A stretch of 8,681 nt of DNA. Source: Candidatus Saccharibacteria bacterium UBA4215. Lineage in GTDB: Bacteria; Patescibacteriota; Saccharimonadia; Saccharimonadales; Saccharimonadaceae. The notes below the pieces were generated by a model. The model was not told where the DNA came from. It ran no database searches and worked only from the letters and a program-made list of their open reading frames with translations. This document shows, in pieces, positions 1 to 5,704 of the stretch. Position 1 is the stretch's first letter; every line of letters begins with the position of its first letter. A program made the translations under genes and the position numbers. The DNA lies in assembly GCA_002381485.1 (NCBI GenBank), contig DFTJ01000016.1:1-8681 (forward strand), given 5' to 3'.

Positions 1-672
1 GGGATGTGCTAATCCGTACCCCTCTGCGTGGTTTTGTTCACCAAAATCATAAAACACTTCGCTGTCAGGCCCACAAGGGTCACCGATAGGCGTCTTATCA
101 AGTCCACCACCTCGCGACCACCAGTTTTCACCATCATCGTAAAAGAAGATCCGTTCACCCGGCTTAATGCCTCGTGCGTCTCCATCAGCTTGGCTGCCTA
201 CTTCGACAATCTTGGCTTCAATGCCTTTTTCCTCAAACACTTTTTGCCAAATCGCAGCTGCTTCGTCATCGCGCGGGATGCCATGCGCCTCGTCACCAAT
301 AAAGGCGGTGACGTAAATCTTTGTCGGATCAAGCCCAACCACGTCTACTAAAAACTCAAAGAACCAGCGAATCTGCTGCTCTTTAAAATAATCGCCCATG
401 CTCCAGTTACCCAACATCTCGAAGAACGTTGTGTGGCGATTGTCGCCAACATCTTCAATGTCCTGAGCTCGCAAACAAGTCTGGCTATCAACCAAGCGAA
501 CACCTTCGGGGTGAGTCTCACCTAATAAATACGGCAATAGTGGCTGCATACCGCTGCCGGTGAATAATGTCGTTGGGTCGTTATACGGCACTAATTTAGC
601 GCGCGGAATAACGCTGTGGTCACGTGTTTTAAAAAAATCGAGGTAGGCGTTGCGGATATCTTGGGCATTCAT
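1..672 (-). CDS. alaS: Alanyl-tRNA synthetase, N-terminal part (cut by the window edge)
   Basis: Charges tRNA-Ala with alanine in the cytoplasm (class II synthetase). Only the first 224 residues, the front of the catalytic domain, lie in the window; family members are usually about 850-900 residues. Visible class II AlaRS signatures are TLFTGSGMQPLLPYLLGE (residues 35-52, motif 1 region), RHTTFFEMLGNWSMGDYFK (79-97, motif 2 region), the AFIGDEA stretch (123-129) and GDPCGPDSEVFYDFG (197-211). The segment NWWSRGGGLDKTPIGDP (183-199) differs from the shorter NFWQMGDTGP of the E. coli enzyme. I believe this NWWSR type also occurs in other bacterial lineages, CPR among them. The start ATG at 672 matches the usual N-terminus (xxAQDIRxxYLDFF). 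An AAGGA lies only 1 nt before the ATG, too close for a normal Shine-Dalgarno, and a promoter -10 box sits just upstream, so initiation may be leaderless. The frame runs off the left edge with no break. Confidence 0.97.
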   Translation of the reverse strand, partial: MNAQDIRNAYLDFFKTRDHSVIPRAKLVPYNDPTTLFTGSGMQPLLPYLLGETHPEGVRLVDSQTCLRAQDIEDVGDNRHTTFFEMLGNWSMGDYFKEQQIRWFFEFLVDVVGLDPTKIYVTAFIGDEAHGIPRDDEAAAIWQKVFEEKGIEAKIVEVGSQADGDARGIKPGERIFFYDDGENWWSRGGGLDKTPIGDPCGPDSEVFYDFGEQNHAEGYGLAHP

Positions 673-679
673 ATCCTTA

Positions 680-688
680 ATTGTACCA
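680..688 (-). promoter_or_regulatory. Extended -10 promoter of alaS
   Basis: On the minus strand this reads TGG-TACAAT: an extended -10 dinucleotide TG, one base, then a hexamer matching TATAAT at 5 of 6 positions. Seven bases (TAAGGAT) separate it from the alaS ATG, so the expected start of transcription falls at the ATG or one base before it. No convincing -35 box is present 16-18 bases upstream. The assignment is inferred from pattern and position, strengthened by the same arrangement at other genes in the window. Confidence 0.55.
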
Positions 689-701
689 AGACTCAGTCTG
701 G
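686..701. repeat. Imperfect inverted repeat in the alaS promoter spacer
   Basis: CCAAGACTCAGTCTGG is nearly self-complementary: CCA-GACT against AGTC-TGG with one unpaired A and a one-base centre. It lies in the 56-base gap between the Ig-pilin stop and alaS, immediately upstream of and touching the extended -10 box. The loop is too small for a good RNA hairpin and no T-run follows, so it is not a terminator. A protein-binding site is possible but the repeat could be chance. Confidence 0.25.
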
Positions 702-728
702 TTTCACAGAGAGAAAGCCGTCGTAGAG

Positions 729-1481
729 CTAGGCTGGGCTAACTGGAGAGATTGTCAGCGTTAGAGCCTGCGTCGTATTGCCGAGACTATTCGTGGCTTC
801 AACGGTAAAGTAAAATGTTCCAAATTCGGTCGGCGTGCCGCTTATTTCACCGGTGGAAGCACCCAACGTCACCCCCGCTGGAAGAGCTCCTGAACTCACG
901 CTAAAGGTAACCGGCTGCGTTCCGGTTGCAGCAACAGTAGCCTCATATGGGAAATCCAGGTTTCCATCTGGCAGCGTTGTCGTGGTGATCGTCGGTGCTG
1001 TATCTTGTATTGGCCCAGCTTCGGCACAGTCCGGAATAGACTCACTCCACCAGCTTGCATCAACTCGTACACCCGTCTTACACTCTTCTCTCGCTTCATA
1101 CACCACTTTTAGGGCGTATGCATTCCCCTCTTCGCCACCGCGTACATACTGATAATCTCCTGCGGTTCCCGTCTCGGCGGTGGGGTCACTCGGGAAAGTA
1201 CTCAGGTACGGCGCGAGCGGCACGATCAGATTATTGGCCGAACAGGTGACACCATCAAAACTACATGCAGCAGGGAACTGACTATTGTCAGCATAGTATT
1301 TTTCTAACGCAATCTTTATCTCTGTGATACTGCTATCACGCTCAGCGTCGCGCGACCGTTCTTGAATCCCCTGATACGAAACAATCACAATGGATGCCAA
1401 GACACCAATCACGGTTATAACGACTAATAATTCTAAAATGGTGAATCCGCGCTGCCGTGTTGATGCCCAGAGTGTTTTCAT
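729..1481 (-). CDS. Type IV pilin-like protein with C-terminal putative Ig domain
   Basis: A 250-residue prepilin-like protein. Residues 1-12 (ending RQRG) form a basic leader; prepilin peptidase would cut after G12, leaving FTILE with the conserved Phe at +1 and Glu at +5. A hydrophobic helix follows (about 13-36), then a helix with charged residues (QERSRDAERDSSITEIKIALEKYY), as in pseudopilins and PilA-like proteins. The pilin head spans about 60-155 and has four cysteines (C73, C80, C134, C152) that could form two disulfides. After a TAPTITTTT linker, residues about 162-247 match the He_PIG-type Ig domain: LPDG, PYEATVAATGTQPVTFSV, GALPAGVTL, STGEISGTPT, FTVEATNSLG. It probably acts on the cell surface as a minor pilin or adhesin; the ligand is unknown. 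It is a single-gene unit 35 nt after mnmA with its own promoter. AAAGG lies 4 nt before the ATG but may lie upstream of the predicted transcript start. Confidence 0.9.
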   Translation of the reverse strand: MKTLWASTRQRGFTILELLVVITVIGVLASIVIVSYQGIQERSRDAERDSSITEIKIALEKYYADNSQFPAACSFDGVTCSANNLIVPLAPYLSTFPSDPTAETGTAGDYQYVRGGEEGNAYALKVVYEAREECKTGVRVDASWWSESIPDCAEAGPIQDTAPTITTTTLPDGNLDFPYEATVAATGTQPVTFSVSSGALPAGVTLGASTGEISGTPTEFGTFYFTVEATNSLGNTTQALTLTISPVSPA

Positions 1482-1491
1482 GCTGCCTTTA

Positions 1492-1520
1492 GTTATACAG
1501 GCTTATGCGTATCCGCTCAA
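1492..1520 (-). promoter_or_regulatory. Promoter of the Ig-domain pilin gene
   Basis: On the minus strand, TTGAGC (1520-1515; 4 of 6 to TTGACA), an exact 17-base spacer, and TATAAC (1497-1492; 5 of 6 to TATAAT), with TG directly in front of the -10 box. The -35 box overlaps the TGA stop codon of mnmA. Ten bases separate the -10 box from the ATG, predicting a 5' leader of only about 3-4 bases. This would leave the AAAGG before the start codon untranscribed. Inferred from sequence only. Confidence 0.55.
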
Positions 1521-2566
1521 GCTTTGGTTGACTGAACAATGCCGCCGCCCAGACATACCACACCATCATAAATGACGATTGATTGCCCGGCAGTGACCGC
1601 CCGCTCTGGGTGCTCAAACGCGAGCCGAGCCGTGTCGCCTTCAAGGGTAAGCTGGGCAGCGGTAAGTGCCGCTCGGTGTCGTACGCGCACCTGATATGTG
1701 CCGGGGATTGGTGTTTTGTCAATCCAGTGCACATCTGCCAGCGAAACCTGCGATGGCCACAACGCGCCATCATTCAGATCAGTCGTCACGTATACTTCAT
1801 TTTTCTCCATATCTTTACCCACGACGTAATACGGCAATCCGCCGCCAACATCCAGCCCATGTCGCTGGCCAATCGTGTAGAAGATTGCGCCATCATGCTG
1901 GCCTAACACCTTGCCCGATCGAGTATCGATAATCGAACCGGCTTCTTGTTGTACGTATTCTGATAAAAACTCTCGAATGCCAATCTGGCCAACAAAACAA
2001 ATCCCCTGGCTATCTTTTTTACCTGCCGTATAGAGACCGCGGTCTTTAGCCATCTGGCGCACCGTCGGCTTGTCATACTCACCCAATGGAAAGAGTGTCT
2101 TCTCTAGCGCCTGACGCGTGACCCGATACAAAAAGTACGTCTGATCTTTGTTTGCATCATGCGCCATTTGCAACTGACCATTCTCCACTCGTGCATAGTG
2201 ACCAGTAGCAATCATATCTGCTCCCGCCTCAAGCGCTGCTTCCAAAAACAGCTTAAACTTCACTTCCTGGTTGCACATGATATCTGGGTTGGGCGTTCGC
2301 CCTCGTTTGTATTCCTCAATCATATAGTCCACTACTTTTTGGCGGTATTCGGTCTCAAAATCAAACACAACAAAATCTATTCCCAGCTGCACGGCAACAC
2401 GCTTTGCGTCAGCCAAATCGTCGGCCCACGGGCATTTCATTCCAGGTAGGTCCTGAGTCCAGTTCTTCATATACACGCCGGTAACATCATAGCCCTGCTC
2501 TTTTAACAACGCCGCCGTCAGGCTAGAATCGACTCCGCCGCTCATACCAACAAAGACTTTGGTCAT
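1517..2566 (-). CDS. mnmA: tRNA-specific 2-thiouridylase MnmA
   Basis: Puts sulfur on C2 of U34 in tRNAs for Lys, Glu and Gln, using ATP to adenylate the base and a persulfide on the enzyme as sulfur donor. The 349 residues fit the family (about 350-380). Visible are the PP-loop ATP site MSGGVDSS (8-15), NPDIMCNQEVKF (93-104) with the first catalytic Cys98, ATGHYAR (120-126), DQTYFLYR (141-148), DSQGICFVG (185-193) with Cys190, and FYTIGQRHGL (229-238), followed by the C-terminal beta-barrel. The ATG at 2566 was chosen because the family begins right there (MTKVFVGMSGGVDSS), it overlaps the previous stop as ATGA, and a GGGAG site lies 7 nt upstream. The same frame stays open to a further start codon at 2653, but that extension lies inside the preceding gene and has no family resemblance. 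Coupling to the cysteine desulfurase two genes upstream fits the sulfur supply. Confidence 0.97.
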   Translation of the reverse strand: MTKVFVGMSGGVDSSLTAALLKEQGYDVTGVYMKNWTQDLPGMKCPWADDLADAKRVAVQLGIDFVVFDFETEYRQKVVDYMIEEYKRGRTPNPDIMCNQEVKFKLFLEAALEAGADMIATGHYARVENGQLQMAHDANKDQTYFLYRVTRQALEKTLFPLGEYDKPTVRQMAKDRGLYTAGKKDSQGICFVGQIGIREFLSEYVQQEAGSIIDTRSGKVLGQHDGAIFYTIGQRHGLDVGGGLPYYVVGKDMEKNEVYVTTDLNDGALWPSQVSLADVHWIDKTPIPGTYQVRVRHRAALTAAQLTLEGDTARLAFEHPERAVTAGQSIVIYDGVVCLGGGIVQSTKA

Positions 2567-3168
2567 TCCACTGCTCCCTGGGCATAGAACACACCGATTT
2601 TCACCACTTCGCCAACCGCAAGCCACCAACCGCGTGGCGTAAGCCACCACCAACCATTCCAGTCACCGTCGTTCAGTAATGGTCGATTGAGTATCTGTAC
2701 GCCACCAGTACGCTTCTCAAATTCTAAGCTCGCTCGACGCTGATGATACCCCGAAGTCACTAACATCACTTCTCGAAAATTATTGTCAGCAAAAATCTCT
2801 TCGGTATTTGTTGCATTTTGTTCAGTGTTTTCTGAACGCTCTTCGGTGTAGATAACTCTTTCTGGTACACCGGCCCGCAGTGCTTGAAGTTTCATCGCCT
2901 CAGCATTACTTGGACCAGTCTTATCCTGAGCCGCGCCTGAAAAGATAAGTGCGTCCGCCCAGCCAGCCTGGTACAATGCGATACCCTCGGCCGTTCTGTT
3001 CTGCGTATTGCCGCCGCTGACGACGACAATTGCGTCAACCGGAGAACACTGCCCCGTGCCAGCCGCTGGCGCTTCGCCGCAGCCGATATAGTCATTCGGC
3101 TGCAAGTAGATGCTTAGGCCAATGATCAGCGCTGCCAAGAACGCTGGAATCAGAAAAAGATATTTCAT
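2563..3168 (-). CDS. YdcF/SanA-like (DUF218) membrane-anchored protein
   Basis: A 201-residue protein with one N-terminal hydrophobic segment (about 3-22, after MKY), probably an uncleaved membrane anchor with the rest outside the membrane. The body matches the DUF218/YdcF-SanA fold: VDAIVVVSGG (44-53), R58-AEGIALYQAG (61-69), ADALIFSG (71-78), E90 in the NAEAMKLQALRAGVP run, the SENTEQNATNTEE stretch (112-124), EVMLVTSGYHQRR (133-145), and the aromatic tail GWWWLTPRGWWLAVGEVVK (172-190). The family includes E. coli SanA, linked to envelope barrier function, and YdcF, which binds S-adenosylmethionine; a reaction is not firmly known. Cys30 and Cys41 flank a short loop after the anchor and might pair. 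Its ATG overlaps the desulfurase stop (TAATG) and its stop overlaps mnmA (ATGA). Why an envelope protein sits between two sulfur-transfer genes is unclear. Confidence 0.88.
   Translation of the reverse strand: MKYLFLIPAFLAALIIGLSIYLQPNDYIGCGEAPAAGTGQCSPVDAIVVVSGGNTQNRTAEGIALYQAGWADALIFSGAAQDKTGPSNAEAMKLQALRAGVPERVIYTEERSENTEQNATNTEEIFADNNFREVMLVTSGYHQRRASLEFEKRTGGVQILNRPLLNDGDWNGWWWLTPRGWWLAVGEVVKIGVFYAQGAVE
2574..2578 (-). promoter_or_regulatory. Shine-Dalgarno site of mnmA
   Basis: GGGAG on the minus strand, 7 nt before the ATG at 2566. It lies inside the last codons of the upstream YdcF-like gene. It supports the inner start of mnmA over the longer open frame and shows that this organism uses Shine-Dalgarno initiation for genes inside operons. 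Confidence 0.7.
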
Positions 3169-4322
3169 TATCCTGCCATCCGATCATATTCACGCTGCAC
3201 TTCTTCGGTGATAATCAACGCTGCTCGCTCAATCGACTCCTGATCATTAAGGTGCCCCAGCGTCAAGCGCAAGCTGCCATCAGCTATTTCTGGCACCAAC
3301 CCAATCGCATCCAGTACATGTGAACGTGTTCCTTTGTTAGCCGCACAAGCACTGCCCGTTGCCACAAGCACGCCGCGCGACTCTAACGCAAACAAGACGC
3401 GCTCGGCGTCAATATTAGGAAACGAAATATGCAAATGTCCTGCCAAGCGATGTTTCTGATGCCCAGAAACCACCGCCTGCGGAAACGCGTCAATCAAATG
3501 ACGCTGCAATCTGTCGCGTAACTCACCCAAACGCTCCACTTCATGCTTACGGTGAGTAGCAGCAAGTTCAAGCGCTTTTGCAAAGCCAATCGTGCCAGCG
3601 ACATTCTCGGTGCCGCTACGCAGCCCCCGCTCTTGACCGCCACCAACAATCTGAGGAGTTAGCTTCACAAGTGTTGACGCCCACAGCAAACCTACTTGCT
3701 TTGGACCGTATGCTTTGGCGGCATTCAGTGTCAACATATCAACACCAAGACGGGCAACCGAAATATCTACCTGCCCCACCCCTTGTGAAGCATCGCTATG
3801 AAGATAAATTGGCGTCGCCTCACCGTTTGCAATACGCCGTGCCCGTTCTTGACGCACAATTGCTGCAATATCTCGCAGTGGTTGAATGGTTCCTAATTCA
3901 TTATTCGCAAGCGCAATACTCACCAGCTGAGTTTCTTCAGTTATCGCAGCCTGGACTACTTCTGGCGACACCATGCCGCGTTCATCGGCCGCAACCAAAG
4001 TGTGTGAACATCGTTCGGCGGCCCTTAGAACAGCGTGATGCTCTATGTTTGAAGCGACAACATGCCCCGAAACAGCGTGAAACGCAAGGTTAATCGACTC
4101 AGTAGCTCCAGCTGTCATAATAAGTTCATCTGGCTTGCCCCCTAACGTGTGGGCAATCATAGCTTTTGCAGCCTCGTATTCATGACGGACACTGATCGCC
4201 GGAGCATAGGGGGCCGATGGATTATAAAAAAGATCGGTTAAGTATGGCTGCATGGCCTGCAACACCTTCGGGTCAAGCGGGGTAGCAGCCGCATGGTCAA
4301 GAAAAATAGACGTGTCCTTCAC
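3168..4322 (-). CDS. Cysteine desulfurase (class V aminotransferase, NifS/IscS-like)
   Basis: Removes sulfur from L-cysteine as an enzyme-bound persulfide, giving alanine. The 384 residues fit the NifS/IscS group. Visible are LDHAAATPLDP (8-18), TAGATESINLA (70-80), NIEHHAVL (92-99) with the PLP-stacking His, ALANNELGTIQP (137-148), LHSDASQGVGQ (174-184) with the PLP-binding Asp, NAAKAYGPKQVG (200-211) with the PLP Lys203, GGGQERGLRSGTEN (227-240), and ATGSACAANKG (321-331) with the persulfide Cys326. Most IscS proteins have His before the PLP Lys; here it is Ala202. The start is GTG at 4322, the first codon that gives the family N-terminus; a promoter -10 box ends 7 nt before it and there is no Shine-Dalgarno. 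With mnmA two genes downstream, a role as sulfur donor for tRNA thiolation is likely, as with YrvO-MnmA of Bacillus. Iron-sulfur assembly is another possible role. Confidence 0.95.
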   Translation of the reverse strand: MKDTSIFLDHAAATPLDPKVLQAMQPYLTDLFYNPSAPYAPAISVRHEYEAAKAMIAHTLGGKPDELIMTAGATESINLAFHAVSGHVVASNIEHHAVLRAAERCSHTLVAADERGMVSPEVVQAAITEETQLVSIALANNELGTIQPLRDIAAIVRQERARRIANGEATPIYLHSDASQGVGQVDISVARLGVDMLTLNAAKAYGPKQVGLLWASTLVKLTPQIVGGGQERGLRSGTENVAGTIGFAKALELAATHRKHEVERLGELRDRLQRHLIDAFPQAVVSGHQKHRLAGHLHISFPNIDAERVLFALESRGVLVATGSACAANKGTRSHVLDAIGLVPEIADGSLRLTLGHLNDQESIERAALIITEEVQREYDRMAG

Positions 4323-4329
4323 TCTACTA

Positions 4330-4338
4330 AGTATACCA
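4330..4338 (-). promoter_or_regulatory. Extended -10 promoter of the cysteine desulfurase unit
   Basis: The minus strand reads TGG-TATACT, an extended -10 element with 5 of 6 matches to TATAAT. It fits in the 17-base gap after the stop of the preceding gene. Seven bases (TAGTAGA) separate it from the GTG start, placing the predicted transcript start at or one base before the start codon. No recognisable -35 box is seen. Confidence 0.55.
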
Positions 4339-4339
4339 G

Positions 4340-4921
4340 CTAGGCGACGTCACGCTTATAAAGCTGACGCTCGATTTCTTCCCGATAGAGACCGATCATC
4401 ACAAGTAAACGTTCTTCTTCGCCCATTTGTCCGGGATCACCATCGTGCAGTTGAACCGGACTGCCGTCGACCAGCTTCTCAATACCTTTTTCGCCCACTG
4501 TATACCGAGCGACCATCGGGCCCAAGGCGTCAACCGTTTCATAAAACCAATCCCCTTCGTGATACCAGAATCGATGTGATTTCTTGCCATTTGGCAGCGG
4601 TAAAAGACTGGCACCAATCTCACTTTCAGCATCAATCAGGCGTGTCATCAAAGGCGCGGGAGCACGATTAACAACAAAACGACGCGTCACAGATTCAAAG
4701 ATGCGTGATAAGCGATAGCGAGGAATGGTAGTTTCATCAGCAGCGAGGCGCATCGCCTCAATCTCAAGGCCAGTCCTAACTGCCGTCTCGTAAAAACTCC
4801 GGTCGATAGCTTCTGCCGTAGTTTCATACTCAATACGCCCAGTAAATTCTGGGGCTAGCTGTTGAGCATGCTCAAGAGTAGTAGGAAGTTGATATTGTCC
4901 GTGCATAATTGAAAAAGCCAC
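4340..4921 (-). CDS. Conserved-looking hypothetical protein of unknown function
   Basis: I do not recognise this 193-residue protein. It has no signal peptide, membrane segment or cysteine, so it is probably a soluble cytoplasmic protein. The sequence alternates acidic helices (about 17-60) with a likely beta-rich centre (RYRLSRIFESVTRRFVVNR at 68-86, RFWYHEGDWFYETV at 117-130, MVARYTVGEKGIEKLV at 136-151) and ends in an amphipathic charged helix (168-191). It looks like a real gene: it follows tatD by 33 nt on the same strand, fills the space up to the next promoter, and has ordinary protein composition. The start is uncertain. GTG at 4921 gives the longest frame; ATG at 4906 would drop five residues and has an AAGGTGG about 11 nt upstream, a rather long spacing. 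It probably belongs to the metG-tatD unit. Confidence 0.75.
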   Translation of the reverse strand: MAFSIMHGQYQLPTTLEHAQQLAPEFTGRIEYETTAEAIDRSFYETAVRTGLEIEAMRLAADETTIPRYRLSRIFESVTRRFVVNRAPAPLMTRLIDAESEIGASLLPLPNGKKSHRFWYHEGDWFYETVDALGPMVARYTVGEKGIEKLVDGSPVQLHDGDPGQMGEEERLLVMIGLYREEIERQLYKRDVA

Positions 4922-4954
4922 CTTGGTAACGTTTTCGTGAGCTGTTTGTATTCG

Positions 4955-5701
4955 TTAGATGCGCAAAAGTGCGCGGGCATTTGCTGTCGTTGCTTGGGCA
5001 ACGGCGTCTACTGTAATACCTCTGCGGTTTGCATGGTACTCTGCAATGTTCTGCACAAATGCTGGCTCATTTACTTTACCACGAAAGGGGGTGGGCGTCA
5101 AGAATGGCGCGTCTGTTTCAAGCAATAGCCTATCGAGTGGCACAGCGTCAAACATTGCTTGTTGAGCTTCATCTTTTGTGAAGGTGGATATCCCATTCAC
5201 CCCAATGTACAAGCCTCGCTCTATCGCTTTTTTCAGGTTCTCTTCCGAATCGGTAAAGCTGTGCAGCACCCCACGAATTCCCTCAAACCCATCAAAGATT
5301 GGCCAAAAGTCATCAAACGCATCACGGACATGAAAAATAATTGGCAAATCATGTTCCAAAGCCACCTCTACCTGAGCTTCAAGGGCCGCTATCTGCACTT
5401 CCTTGCTGCTGTGGTTGTAATAGTAGTCGAGCCCAATCTCACCAATTGCAACAATCTTCTTTGAAGTGCCCATAAACTGCTCGATGTCGTATCCATCCTT
5501 GGCATCATGCGGATGGACGCCAATCGAAGCTACCGCATCGTCATGTGCTTCAGAAAAGGCAACTGCCTCGGCGCTGCTATTTACACTTGTCCCAATACAT
5601 ACAAACTTTTCAACACCGGCTGCTTTTGCCCGTTCCAGCGTTTGAGTGGTATCAAGCGGATAACTGGACTCATGAATATGGCAATGCGTATCAACAAACA
5701 T
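4955..5701 (-). CDS. tatD: TatD-family metal-dependent hydrolase (deoxyribonuclease-like)
   Basis: A 248-residue TIM-barrel amidohydrolase-type protein of the TatD family, whose members act as metal-dependent DNases (3'-5' exonuclease, DNA repair or turnover). All expected metal ligands are visible: DTHCHIH (4-10) with His6 and His8, GVHPH (61-65), GEIGLDYY (87-94) with Glu88, IFHVRDA (122-128) with His124, LHSF (146-149) with His147, and LLETDAPFLTP (193-203) with Asp197. The length is typical (about 250-265). The ATG at 5701 follows the metG stop by 3 nt and has AAAGG 8 nt upstream, so the two genes are very probably co-transcribed. A metG-tatD pairing is well known from Firmicutes (metS-yabD) and other bacteria. 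The substrate in this organism cannot be told from sequence. Confidence 0.95.
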   Translation of the reverse strand: MFVDTHCHIHESSYPLDTTQTLERAKAAGVEKFVCIGTSVNSSAEAVAFSEAHDDAVASIGVHPHDAKDGYDIEQFMGTSKKIVAIGEIGLDYYYNHSSKEVQIAALEAQVEVALEHDLPIIFHVRDAFDDFWPIFDGFEGIRGVLHSFTDSEENLKKAIERGLYIGVNGISTFTKDEAQQAMFDAVPLDRLLLETDAPFLTPTPFRGKVNEPAFVQNIAEYHANRRGITVDAVAQATTANARALLRI

Positions 5702-5704
5702 GGA

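Noticed and set aside
673..728. Rho-independent terminator or T-box leader between the Ig-pilin and alaS
   Set aside because: Only a 4-bp AGCC/GGCT stem with a large loop precedes a TTTCTCTC stretch, which is too weak for a terminator, and the 56-base gap is too short for a T-box.
2567..2653. Longer N-terminus for MnmA starting at 2653
   Set aside because: The extra 29 residues overlap the end of the YdcF-like gene, do not resemble the family, and the start at 2566 has both the family N-terminus and a Shine-Dalgarno site.
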